Below the pieces are notes generated by a model. That model was not told where the DNA came from, searched no databases, and saw nothing but the letters and a program-made list of their open reading frames with translations. From Myxococcota bacterium (GTDB taxonomy: Bacteria; Myxococcota_A; UBA9160; SMWR01): 64,000 bases of DNA. The stretch covers positions 100,505 to 164,504 of the forward strand of contig JAKVBI010000004.1 in NCBI GenBank assembly GCA_022447545.1, in the 5' to 3' direction. Shown here piece after piece: positions 24,243 through 32,574 of this stretch (position 1 is its first letter; every line of letters starts with the position of its first letter). A program made the translations under genes and the position numbers.

Positions 24243-26024
24243 CTATTCAATCTCTCCGCGCAGGCGATCGAGTTTCTGTAGCAGGTTGGGTTGCTCACCC
24301 AGTCGGGGCTCGAGCTCAACGGCCTCCTGAAATCGCTCCAACGCCTGAGTGCGATCACCACGCAGGAGATGGATATCTCCGATGTGCTCGGAAACCACCG
24401 GATCTCCTCCGGTGAGGTGGTCGGCGAGTTCGAGCTCGCGCAGTGCACGATCGAGATACGTAGCGGCCTCATCCGGACGACCGGATTCCATCAAAAAACG
24501 AGCCCGCATGAAGTAGACCCAGCCCAGGCTGTCGGTGATAAAACCATCGTTGGGACGAAGTTCGAGAGCCCGCTGAATCAATTCTTCGGCCTCGTCGAGG
24601 CGTTTGCCCTGATCGGCCCAGGTATATCCCACGTAGTTGAGGGCGCTGGCGTTTTCCGGATTCTCTTGGATCGCTCGCTGCATGTAGCGGATCGACTCAT
24701 CGACTCTCTTAGCCTCTCCGTACACCACACCCAGGTTGTAGAGAAGTTCGTCGTCCGACGGTTGTTCCGCGAGCAACCCCTCGAGATAGGCAACGGCACC
24801 GTCGAAATCCCCGGCTTTCGCGCGTAGCTGCGTCGCATAGAGATCCAAGGAACGCGATGGGCTCACCTGGCTGGCTCGCTGAACCTCCAGGAGGGCTTCC
24901 GAGTATTCTCCCCGCCGTTCGTAGATCGACGCGATCTCTACCCGCGCATCCGCGAAATTCTTGTGGTCTGGGGGAATGCGGTCAAACTCGGCCATGGCCT
25001 GGGTCTCATCACCCAGTCGCCTGTGAACCCGGCCCAGGAAATAGACCACTTCGAATTCTTCGGGATGCTCTTGAAGGAACCGCTCGAAATTCTCCTGGGC
25101 GTCGCGCCAGTTGCGAGCCTCGTATTCGAGAAATCCGAGTCTTACGATCGAACGCATGTCCGAAGGGTGGTGACGCTTGATTGCCTCGAAGGCCTCGATG
25201 GAGCGCTCGAGGTCGTCACTCTTCATATAGGCTTCCGCCAGGGCAATCTGCGTGAGGTGGTGATTGGGGTGGAGTTCGAGGAGTCGCCGATAGAGGTCGA
25301 TCTCCTGTTCGTAATCCCCCCGTTCCCGATAAGACCGCGCCAACGCACTGGAGATCCGCAGGTTGCCGGGATCGGCGGTCAGGACCTCTTGGAGTACGCC
25401 CTCGGCTTCCTCTCCCATGCCCAGCTGTTGGTAGGCACCCGCCAGAGCGAGTTTGGCACGCAGCGAATCCGGATCGTCCTCGGTCATCCACTGAGCGACT
25501 GCAAGAGCTTCCTGGTTCCGCTCGGATTCCACGAGAATCTGGAACAACAAGCCAGCAGCACGGGGGTCCCTGGGGTCTCCCGCGTCGTCTCGAAGCACCT
25601 GCTCCGCACTCTCGAAATCCTGTTGCACACCGTAGAGCTGCGCGAGAAACAACCGCAGCGCCACATCGTCCTGCGACAGCTCGTGAGCCCGCTCGGCGTG
25701 AAGAAGCGCCTCGTCAATTCGGTTCTCGCGAGCGAGCCCCTCAGCAATCCGACGTTGCAGGAAAGAGGAGTTCGGATCTTTGGCGGCAGCTCGACGATAC
25801 GCCTCCAGGGATTCACTCAAACGACCGTCGACCTCGTGAAGCTGAGCGACGAGCACATCGTAGGTCGGGTCCGCCTCGGGACGAACCTCCTGGGCCCCGG
25901 ATGCACCGGGCCCAGTCCGCGAAAGCGACGCACAGCCCGCCAGCGAAGCTGCGAACACCAACGCCAGGCCGTGGAACGCAGCAGTGCGTCGCCATCGTTT
26001 CAGCAGTGCATGCCCTACCATCAA
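24243..26024 (-). CDS. TPR-repeat outer-membrane lipoprotein
   Basis: The 593 residues start with a signal peptide and lipobox 'ASLAGC' (Cys about 31), then at least twelve tetratricopeptide repeats. Examples are 'SLEAYRRAAAKDPNSSFLQR', 'EAEGVLQEVLTADPGNLRI' and 'AEELIQRALELRPNDGFITD'. TPR proteins act as scaffolds for multiprotein assembly. It sits 17 bases after cysC and abuts the LolB-like gene, which suggests a joint envelope-biogenesis role for the two lipoproteins. No catalytic domain is visible. Confidence 0.87.
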   Translation of the reverse strand: MMVGHALLKRWRRTAAFHGLALVFAASLAGCASLSRTGPGASGAQEVRPEADPTYDVLVAQLHEVDGRLSESLEAYRRAAAKDPNSSFLQRRIAEGLARENRIDEALLHAERAHELSQDDVALRLFLAQLYGVQQDFESAEQVLRDDAGDPRDPRAAGLLFQILVESERNQEALAVAQWMTEDDPDSLRAKLALAGAYQQLGMGEEAEGVLQEVLTADPGNLRISSALARSYRERGDYEQEIDLYRRLLELHPNHHLTQIALAEAYMKSDDLERSIEAFEAIKRHHPSDMRSIVRLGFLEYEARNWRDAQENFERFLQEHPEEFEVVYFLGRVHRRLGDETQAMAEFDRIPPDHKNFADARVEIASIYERRGEYSEALLEVQRASQVSPSRSLDLYATQLRAKAGDFDGAVAYLEGLLAEQPSDDELLYNLGVVYGEAKRVDESIRYMQRAIQENPENASALNYVGYTWADQGKRLDEAEELIQRALELRPNDGFITDSLGWVYFMRARFLMESGRPDEAATYLDRALRELELADHLTGGDPVVSEHIGDIHLLRGDRTQALERFQEAVELEPRLGEQPNLLQKLDRLRGEIE

Positions 26025-26041
26025 CGCTCTGCAGTCCTCGA

Positions 26042-26659
26042 TCAGCCCGAAGAGGATCCCAGGTAGCCCTTGGATTCGAGGTAGCCGACGATGACGCCCA
26101 CACTCTCCTCTACAGTCTGGCTGTTGGTATCCAGGGTGATCTCGGGTCGTTCAGGGGCCTCGTAGGGGGCCGAGATTCCTGTGAACTCAGGAATCTCACC
26201 GGCGCGGGCCTTTTGATAGAGCCCCTTGACGTCGCGGCTCTCGCACGTCTCCAGTGAGGCATCGACGAACACTTCGATGAAATCGCCCTCGGCCATCAGT
26301 TCGCGTACGGCGTCGCGGTCGGCCCGGTAGGGCGAGATGAATGACGAGAAGACGATGGCTCCTGCATCGGTGAACAACTTGGCGACCTCGCCGATGCGGC
26401 GGATGTTCTCGGTTCGGTCCTCGGGCGAAAAGCCCAGGTTGTTGTTGAGACCGTGACGCACATTGTCACCGTCCAGCACGTAAGAGAGGCGCCCCTGGGA
26501 GATCAGAAACGCCTCAGCGGCCACCGCCACGGTGCTCTTGCCCGAACCGGACAATCCGGTCAACCAGATCGTCGCCCCCTTTTGCCCGAGGATTCTTTCG
26601 CGGTCCGCTCGGGTTGCAGTGCTTTCATGCCATGTGATGTTCGTACTCTTGGTGGTCAC
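26042..26659 (-). CDS. cysC: Adenylylsulfate (APS) kinase
   Basis: CysC phosphorylates APS to PAPS, the sulfate donor for assimilation or sulfation. The 205 residues show the P-loop '[12 protein letters not shown]', '[18 protein letters not shown]', '[17 protein letters not shown]', '[17 protein letters not shown]' and '[20 protein letters not shown]'. GTG 26659 is preferred: AGGAG lies about ten bases upstream, whereas the in-frame codon at 26698 adds an atypical tail. No cysD/cysN or reductase gene is next to it, and the following genes are lipoproteins, so PAPS for sulfation is a possibility, not a conclusion. Confidence 0.9.
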   Translation of the reverse strand: MTTKSTNITWHESTATRADRERILGQKGATIWLTGLSGSGKSTVAVAAEAFLISQGRLSYVLDGDNVRHGLNNNLGFSPEDRTENIRRIGEVAKLFTDAGAIVFSSFISPYRADRDAVRELMAEGDFIEVFVDASLETCESRDVKGLYQKARAGEIPEFTGISAPYEAPERPEITLDTNSQTVEESVGVIVGYLESKGYLGSSSG

Positions 26660-26967
26660 GGAAAACAGTCTCCTGTGGTCTCGATGCGACGGCACCATGC
26701 TTTCTGCGATGCCGCCTTGGTGGCCCTTCCCTTTCGCTCTCCGCGCCTCCGAGGTTCGAACAGGAATTCTCTGGGTCCCATTCGAGGGTCACGCGACCCA
26801 TTCGCGGAGGCGCAGGCAGTCCTCGTCCACCCATCTGGAGGGAGGAGACATCGAAATCACCACCCGGGTCGCCCGGAAACGAGCCCGGGACAGAACCCGA
26901 CGAGATGAGGACATCTTCAAGAATAGCGCGGCTCGCGTGGAGTCCGAAGCCCGGCTTTGGGAGCGAT
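26660..26967. other. Gene-free stretch between iscS and cysC
   Basis: 308 bases lie between the iscS stop and the cysC start on the same strand. Open frames here read antisense or are low-complexity Arg-rich and are not supported. No tRNA fold, strong hairpin or convincing promoter was seen, although cysC must be transcribed either from here or from further upstream. Confidence 0.5.
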
Positions 26968-28206
26968 TCAATCGCGTACGGAGAGGGGCGGCGATGTCCC
27001 CGGACCGTTTCGAAGCTCTCGCACGACCTGGATGACCCGACCCGCGGCGTCGTCGATCTCCTCCTCGGTATTTGAACGCCCCAAGCCGAAGCGAACCGCC
27101 CCTCGCGCACGCGCCTCGGACAGACCCAACGCCCGCAGGACGTGGCTCGGCTGCCCTCCTGCCGAGGCACAGGCCGATCCCGTGGAAAGGGCAACCCCCC
27201 GAAGGCGCGAGATCAGCGCATCCGCGGCGACGCCAGTGAACGAAACATTGAGATTGCCGGGAAGTCGCTGATCCGGGTCGCCGTTCAGATCGACCCCCTC
27301 CAGTTTGCTCGAAAGGAGCCCCCAGAGCCGATCGCGCAGCCCCCGCAGCCTCCCGGCCTCGACTTCGAGATCGGCGACACAGAGTTCGACCGCCTTGGCA
27401 AAGCCCACGATCAGCGGGACCGGCAGGGTTCCGGACCGGAATCCGCGTTCATGCCCCCCCCCGTGAAGCAGGGGCTCGACGCGTAGTCGCGGGCGCTGCT
27501 GGCGGACATAGAGCGCTCCGACGCCTTTGGGGCCATAGAGCTTGTGAGCACACATGGACAGCAGGTCCACACCATCGCTTTCAACATCGACAGGGATTTT
27601 GCCCACTGCCTGGGCCGCATCGGTATGAAGCGGCACACCCCGCTCACGACAAATCGCCGCAATCTCAGCCAGCGGCTGCAGAACGCCGATCTCGCTGTTC
27701 GCCGCCATCACAGACACGAGAACCGTCTCCCCGGTCAGTGCCTGCGCTACGCCATCGGGCGCCACCAAACCACCCGAATCCACCTCGAGAAGGGTCACCC
27801 TGAACCCTTCGGCTTCAAGTTGCTCACAAGCTTCGAGCACCGCCGGGTGTTCGGTGCAAACGCTGACGATGTGGTTCCCCCGCTGGCGGTTGGCTCGAGC
27901 AACGCCCTTGAGAGCAAGGTTGTCGCTCTCCGTGGTACCGCTCGTAAAAAGCACGGACCGGGGATCGTGGGCGCCGAGCGCATTGGCGATGCGTTCACGC
28001 GCATCCTCCACCGCAGCCTCAGCGCGCCAACCCCAGGCATGGGTGCGACTCGATGCGTTTCCGAAGTGCTCCGTGAAATACGGCAGCATGGCGTCCACCA
28101 CGCGGGGATCCACGGGGGTCGTTGCGTGGTGGTCGAGGTAGATGAGCGGTTGGCGTTTCGAGACGAGTTCGCCCCTCACCGGATCAGGCGGCGAAGGACT
28201 CTCCAC
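26968..28206 (-). CDS. iscS: Cysteine desulfurase (NifS/IscS family)
   Basis: IscS removes sulfur from cysteine for Fe-S cluster and tRNA thiolation pathways, using PLP. The 412 residues show 'LIYLDHHATTPVDPRVVDAM', 'SGTTESDNLALKG', 'HPAVLEACEQLEAEGF', 'HTDAAQAVGKIPVDV', the PLP Lys in 'AHKLYGPKG' and the persulfide Cys in 'STGSACASAGGQPSHV'. The start is uncertain: GTG 28206 lies inside the iscA 3' end, and GTG 28179 is a shorter alternative. The overlap with iscA indicates one operon for cluster assembly. NifS is the alternative name. Confidence 0.93.
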   Translation of the reverse strand: MESPSPPDPVRGELVSKRQPLIYLDHHATTPVDPRVVDAMLPYFTEHFGNASSRTHAWGWRAEAAVEDARERIANALGAHDPRSVLFTSGTTESDNLALKGVARANRQRGNHIVSVCTEHPAVLEACEQLEAEGFRVTLLEVDSGGLVAPDGVAQALTGETVLVSVMAANSEIGVLQPLAEIAAICRERGVPLHTDAAQAVGKIPVDVESDGVDLLSMCAHKLYGPKGVGALYVRQQRPRLRVEPLLHGGGHERGFRSGTLPVPLIVGFAKAVELCVADLEVEAGRLRGLRDRLWGLLSSKLEGVDLNGDPDQRLPGNLNVSFTGVAADALISRLRGVALSTGSACASAGGQPSHVLRALGLSEARARGAVRFGLGRSNTEEEIDDAAGRVIQVVRELRNGPGTSPPLSVRD

Positions 28207-28516
28207 ACCCGCAGGTGTTCTTGGCGTTGGGATTGACCATCTTAAAACCGGTCTCGTTCAGCGTGTCGACGTAATCCAGCGTGGTCCCCACCAGGAACAG
28301 CGCGCTCTTCTCATCGACGATGACCCGAACTCCGTGGCGCTTGAGTTCATTATCGGTGTCGCGAATCTGATCGTCGAACGCCAATTCGTAACGGAGCCCC
28401 GAACAGCCGCCGCCCACGACCTTCATCCGAAGCCCATGACTCTCCGCCCTGCCCTCCTTATCGAGCAGTTCCCGGATTCGATCCGCTGCGACTTCAGTCA
28501 CCTCGATCAAGCTCAT
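28184..28516 (-). CDS. iscA: IscA/ErpA-type iron-sulfur carrier
   Basis: A-type carriers transfer Fe-S clusters to client proteins. The 110 residues start at ATG 28516 with 'SLIEVTEVAADRIRELL' and carry the three conserved Cys in 'GGGCSG' and the C-terminal 'NTCGCGESF'. Length is exactly that of IscA/SufA. AGGGAG lies about ten bases upstream of the ATG. It is followed by the cysteine desulfurase with overlapping ends. The IscA/ErpA/SufA subgroup cannot be fixed by eye. Confidence 0.9.
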   Translation of the reverse strand: MSLIEVTEVAADRIRELLDKEGRAESHGLRMKVVGGGCSGLRYELAFDDQIRDTDNELKRHGVRVIVDEKSALFLVGTTLDYVDTLNETGFKMVNPNAKNTCGCGESFAA

Positions 28517-28678
28517 ACTCTCTCGCTCCCTGCCGGATCTTCGAACGGGGTCACCAATCGGACCTTCGCAACCTCGAGGCCCTATCGGAGCTGTCAGCAC
28601 CCCGCGGGGCCAACTCGTCCCCTGGGGTAGGCGCCCTACCAGCTCAGATCAGTGAGGATATGCGGCTGGACCTGCCCG

Positions 28679-29452
28679 TCAACCGGTTGCGCCACCGTCT
28701 CTGGAATCGGCGGAACCCGCAGCCAGCCAGAGAAATATCTCGCGATTCCCCTTGGGTCCCGAGAGTGCACTCTCGACCTCCCCCAGCACCCGGTAACCGA
28801 GTTCCAGCCCGCATTGCCGAACCCTCGAAACCGCCTGCGCCCGCAACGCCTCGTCCCGAACCACCCCCCCCTTTCCGACCTGTTCGCGCCCCACCTCGAA
28901 TTGCGGCTTCACCAGGACCAGCACGTAGGCCTGGGGAGCGACCTGCGCGATTTGAGGCAACAGGAGAGTGGCCGAGATGAAGGACGCGTCGATGGTCACG
29001 AGGTCGATGGAGTGTTCGATTTGCGCTGATTCCAGATAGCGAGCATTGGTGCGCTCGAGCACCGTCACTCGGGAATCGCGTCGGAGGCGATCAGCCAGCT
29101 GCCCATATCCAACATCGACGGCGGTCACGTGGCGGGCACCGGACTGCAGCAGGCAGTCCGTGAAGCCTCCCGTCGAAGCCCCTACATCAAGGCAGAGTTT
29201 CCCCTCGCACACAACACCGAGGGAGGCCAACGCGCCCTCTAATTTCTCACCCCCACGAGAAACGAAACGGCGGCTCACGCCGCGCATTCGGATGGAGGCA
29301 CCGTCTCGAATCCGCGTACCGGGCTTGTCGACGGGTACATCGTCGACCAGCACTTTGCCGGCGCGAATCAGCGACTGGGCGAGGGTCTTGGACTCGGCGA
29401 AGCCCTCGGACACCACGCGCTCATCGAGGCGCTCGCCACCTCGGAGGGCCAT
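28679..29452 (-). CDS. tlyA: TlyA family 16S/23S rRNA 2'-O-methyltransferase
   Basis: TlyA proteins methylate ribose 2'-O of C1409/C1920 in rRNA and are often annotated as hemolysin-like. The 257 residues have an N-terminal S4 RNA-binding domain ('RLDERVVSEGFAESKTLAQS', 'AGKVLVDDVPV') and a FtsJ-like Rossmann methyltransferase with 'CLDVGASTGGFTDCLLQSGA', 'VTAVDVGYGQL' and 'LVLVKPQFEVGREQVGKGG'. ATG 29452 is likely, one codon after the GTG at 29455; the dxs stop is three bases away. Co-transcription with dxs-ispA-xseBA is common in many bacteria. Confidence 0.93.
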   Translation of the reverse strand: MALRGGERLDERVVSEGFAESKTLAQSLIRAGKVLVDDVPVDKPGTRIRDGASIRMRGVSRRFVSRGGEKLEGALASLGVVCEGKLCLDVGASTGGFTDCLLQSGARHVTAVDVGYGQLADRLRRDSRVTVLERTNARYLESAQIEHSIDLVTIDASFISATLLLPQIAQVAPQAYVLVLVKPQFEVGREQVGKGGVVRDEALRAQAVSRVRQCGLELGYRVLGEVESALSGPKGNREIFLWLAAGSADSRDGGATG

Positions 29453-29455
29453 CAC

Positions 29456-31348
29456 TCAATCGTGACGGTCGAGCAATGCCATCGCCGCTTCGACAATTCC
29501 GTTGGTGTCGAGTCCCATCCAAGCCCTGTGGGCACCGGGGTCTCCGTGCTCGACGATCTGGTCCGGTGCGGCAAGGCATTTCACGGGCACGGTCACCCCT
29601 TCCCGTGCAAGGGTCTCGAGCACGGCTCCACCGAACCCACCCATTCCGCTGTGCTCCTCGACAGTCACGACTGCCGAGCAACGTCGCGCGAGTTCCACGA
29701 TCCGACCCTCATCGATGGGCTTGACGAAACGAGCATTGAGCACGGCTGCCGAGTACCCCCGTGCCGACAACTCGGCCGCCGCCTCGACTGCTGTATGCAC
29801 CATGTTTCCCACGGCCAGCAGGGCAATGTCGTCTCCCTGGGCCAACAATTCGGCTTCGCCCACGGGGATGCTCTTGATTTCCGAATCGAGCGGTACACCG
29901 AGACCCGATCCGCGCGGAAAACGGATGGCCGCAGGCCCGGGATACCCGACTGCAGTCGCAACCAGGTGCTGAAGTTCGTTTTCGTCCTTGGGCGCCATCA
30001 CGATGACATTGGGCACCGTCCGCAGATAGGCGAGATCGAACAGTCCCTGATGGGTGGTACCATCCGCCCCGACCAGTCCAGCCCGGTCGAGCGCGAAGGT
30101 GACATCGAGGTTCTGCAGGCAGACGTCGTGAACCACCTGATCATAGGCGCGCTGCAGGAAAGTCGAATAGATGGCTGCGACAGGCTTCATCCCCTCGGTC
30201 GCGAGGCCAGCCGCGAAGGTGACCGCGTGCTGCTCCGCGATGCCCACGTCGTAGAAACGTTCCGGGAACACGGCCCCGAAACGATCGAGCCCAGTTCCAT
30301 CGGCCATGGCGGCGGTGATCCCGATGATCCGATCGTCCTCTCTGGCGAGGCGGATCAATGTGTCGGCGAAAACGTTCTGGAACTTCGGTGGGCCAGGCTT
30401 CGACGGGGCAAAGTCACCCGAGTCGACGTCGAACTTCCCCACGCCGTGGTACCGGAAGGGATCGCGCTGGGCGGGCTCGTAGCCATGTCCCTTGTCGGTG
30501 ATGGCGTGGACCAGGATGGGACCCTCACCATTGGCCAACATCGTCTTTACGTTGGCAAAGGTCTCCATTAGCACGTCGATTCGGTGCCCTTGGATCGGTC
30601 CCACATACCGGAAATTCAGGGCCTCGAACAGGAGGCCGGGGGAAAAGAAGACCTTGACCGATTCTTCGGCTTTTTGGGCCCAGCGCAACATGTCACCCGG
30701 CAGTGAACCGATCACATCCTTCACCAGGCCCTTCATGCGCCGCACCATCGGGGCCGAGAACTTCGCCGACAGATACGAGGACATCGCCCCTACGTTGGGA
30801 GAAATGGACATCTCATTGTCGTTGAGCACCACGACGAGGTTGCTCTGCTGCAGATGCCCGGCATGGTTGAGCGCCTCGAACGCCATGCCCGCCGTCATGC
30901 CTCCGTCACCGATCAACGCGATCGCACAACCGTCCCGTCCCTGTTGTTCCAAAGCCCGTGCGATACCGAGAGCCGCGGAGATGGAGGTCCCGGCGTGCCC
31001 CGCTCCGAAGTGGTCGTAGTCGGATTCACTTCGCCGGAGGAATTTCGCGATGCCGTCGATCTGCCCGATGGTGTCGAAGCGCTTGCGGCGCCCCGTCAAC
31101 ATCTTGTGGGGATATCCCTGGTGCCCGACGTCCAGAACCAGGCGGTCACGGGGGGTTTCGAACGTGTAGTGGATGGCCGTCAGCAACTCGAGGGCACCAA
31201 GGCTCGACGCCAGGTGCCCGCCCGTGCGCGAAACCCGCTCGACGATCTCGGACCGCAGGGCATCCACCACCTGCTGGACGCGCTCGGGCGGCAATTCACG
31301 CAGGTCTTCGGGAAATTCTATGGTGTCGAGCAAGTCCGCCTGGGTCAT
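29456..31348 (-). CDS. dxs: 1-deoxy-D-xylulose-5-phosphate synthase
   Basis: Dxs joins pyruvate and glyceraldehyde-3-phosphate, the first step of the MEP isoprenoid pathway. The 630 residues begin 'LLDTIEFPEDLRELP' and show the ThDP and active-site segments 'LVLDVGHQGYPHKMLTGRR', 'FGAGHAGTSISAALGIA', 'VVLNDNEMSISPNVGAMS', 'GHGYEPA' and 'TFAAGLATEGMKPVAAIYST', with 'FPRGSGLG' near the end. ATG 31348 has GGGAGA close upstream and overlaps the ispA stop (ATGA); a longer frame into ispA is rejected. Full length for the family. Confidence 0.96.
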   Translation of the reverse strand: MTQADLLDTIEFPEDLRELPPERVQQVVDALRSEIVERVSRTGGHLASSLGALELLTAIHYTFETPRDRLVLDVGHQGYPHKMLTGRRKRFDTIGQIDGIAKFLRRSESDYDHFGAGHAGTSISAALGIARALEQQGRDGCAIALIGDGGMTAGMAFEALNHAGHLQQSNLVVVLNDNEMSISPNVGAMSSYLSAKFSAPMVRRMKGLVKDVIGSLPGDMLRWAQKAEESVKVFFSPGLLFEALNFRYVGPIQGHRIDVLMETFANVKTMLANGEGPILVHAITDKGHGYEPAQRDPFRYHGVGKFDVDSGDFAPSKPGPPKFQNVFADTLIRLAREDDRIIGITAAMADGTGLDRFGAVFPERFYDVGIAEQHAVTFAAGLATEGMKPVAAIYSTFLQRAYDQVVHDVCLQNLDVTFALDRAGLVGADGTTHQGLFDLAYLRTVPNVIVMAPKDENELQHLVATAVGYPGPAAIRFPRGSGLGVPLDSEIKSIPVGEAELLAQGDDIALLAVGNMVHTAVEAAAELSARGYSAAVLNARFVKPIDEGRIVELARRCSAVVTVEEHSGMGGFGGAVLETLAREGVTVPVKCLAAPDQIVEHGDPGAHRAWMGLDTNGIVEAAMALLDRHD

Positions 31349-32184
31349 GTGGATCTCCCGATGGCGAAGCGCGCCAGATGGCGAAGGGGTTGAGCGGTCT
31401 CCCCCCAGTCCTCCACCTCTCGAAGCGCGCATGACAACCAGTAAGCAGCACGCTCGCCTACCGTATCAGAAGACATCACGCGTAGCAGGTTGCAGGGATC
31501 ATCGTCGTCGCGGTCCAGGAGATCATCGGCGATCTGAAAGCCAATTCCCACCGCCCGACCAAAGCGACGCAGACAGGCCAACTGCTCCTCGTCCGCCCCC
31601 GCGAGGGCAGCCCCACCTGCCACCGAAGCGGCAATCAACGCCGCGGTTTTTCGCTCGTGGACTGACTCCACGTCAGCTCCGGTGAGATCGCTTCCCTGGG
31701 CGAATTCCAGGTCCGCAACCTGGCCCCCCACGAGAGCACGGGACCCCGCTGCGGCCGCCAGTTCTCGGGTGGCCGTCAGAATGCGGCAGGGATCTCCCGG
31801 CGCCGACGACAAGACCTCGAAGGCAAGGGCCAACAACGCATCCCCGGCCAGCACTGCCACGGCTTCGCCGAATGCCACGTGGACCGACGGGCGCCCCCGC
31901 CGCTCGTCGTCATCGTCCATGCACGGCAGGTCGTCGTGCACGAGCGAGTAGGTATGGACCAGTTCCACGGCGACAGCCAGGGGAATGGCCTCGTTCCTCT
32001 CGGCCGAAACGGCCTCGGCCCCCGCCATGGCGAGAGCTGGACGAAACAGCTTCCCCGCCGGAAACATCAGGTGACGCATGGCAGCATGGAGCGTTGCAGG
32101 CTTCTCACTCACAGCCGGCAGACACTCCTGCAAAGCGGCGTTGACGTCCGGCGCGCAGTCCTCGATGTATCCGAGGGCGTCCAT
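31345..32184 (-). CDS. ispA: Short-chain polyprenyl (farnesyl) diphosphate synthase
   Basis: IspA condenses isopentenyl and allylic diphosphates to farnesyl-PP. The 279 residues have the first Asp-rich motif 'DDLPCMDDDDERRG' and the second 'DDLLDRDDDDP', plus 'LVGGQVADLEFAQG' and 'HERKTAALIAASV'. ATG 32184 shares its A with the xseB stop (TGATG), and a TTG one codon upstream is possible. Its stop overlaps the dxs start, so substrate supply and use are co-expressed. Length and chain-length motif suit farnesyl or geranyl product; the exact product is not certain. Confidence 0.93.
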   Translation of the reverse strand: MDALGYIEDCAPDVNAALQECLPAVSEKPATLHAAMRHLMFPAGKLFRPALAMAGAEAVSAERNEAIPLAVAVELVHTYSLVHDDLPCMDDDDERRGRPSVHVAFGEAVAVLAGDALLALAFEVLSSAPGDPCRILTATRELAAAAGSRALVGGQVADLEFAQGSDLTGADVESVHERKTAALIAASVAGGAALAGADEEQLACLRRFGRAVGIGFQIADDLLDRDDDDPCNLLRVMSSDTVGERAAYWLSCALREVEDWGETAQPLRHLARFAIGRST

Positions 32185-32483
32185 CAAGCCTCTTCCTCGT
32201 CGTCTTCATGGGGACGGACGAGCCACTCACCGCCCTGCTCCATCAAAACCTCGATGCGGCGCTCAGCATCGTCGAGTTGGCCGGCGCAGCGACGCGTCAA
32301 AGCCACTCCCTCCTCGAAAGCTCCCAACGCTGCCTCCAGGTCGAGTTCCCCTCGCTCCAGTCGATCCACGATTGCCTCGAGCCGAACCAGACCCTCTTCG
32401 AAAGAGGTCGCCTCCTCGGTATCCACCTTGTCCGGGTTGGCACGACCGTTCTCGGATTCGGCTGTGGATTTTCGTTTCGCCAT
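32184..32483 (-). CDS. xseB: Exonuclease VII small subunit
   Basis: XseB is the small subunit of exonuclease VII, which degrades single-stranded DNA. The 99 residues begin with a polar Lys/Glu tail, then the conserved core 'TSFEEGLVRLEAIVDRLERG' and 'LDLEAALGAFEEGVALTRRC', ending in an acidic 'DDEEEA' tail. The overall length is slightly longer than E. coli XseB (80), due to the tails. ATG 32483 lies about 90 bases downstream of xseA, and its stop overlaps ispA. Confidence 0.93.
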   Translation of the reverse strand: MAKRKSTAESENGRANPDKVDTEEATSFEEGLVRLEAIVDRLERGELDLEAALGAFEEGVALTRRCAGQLDDAERRIEVLMEQGGEWLVRPHEDDEEEA

Positions 32484-32574
32484 GCTTCTCACGTAGAGCC
32501 GGTCCCAACCGATCGCTGGGCCCTGGCCTCTGTCCAACCGAGACGGAGATCCGATCCCGCTCGGCGATGCTATC

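Noticed and set aside
26755-26775. Sequence like the T-arm of a tRNA (GGTTCGAA)
   Set aside because: The flanks do not pair as a T-stem, and no acceptor or anticodon stem can be built.
29462-30571. Plus-strand frame of 369 codons
   Set aside because: Antisense of dxs, whose ThDP and active-site motifs are unmistakable.
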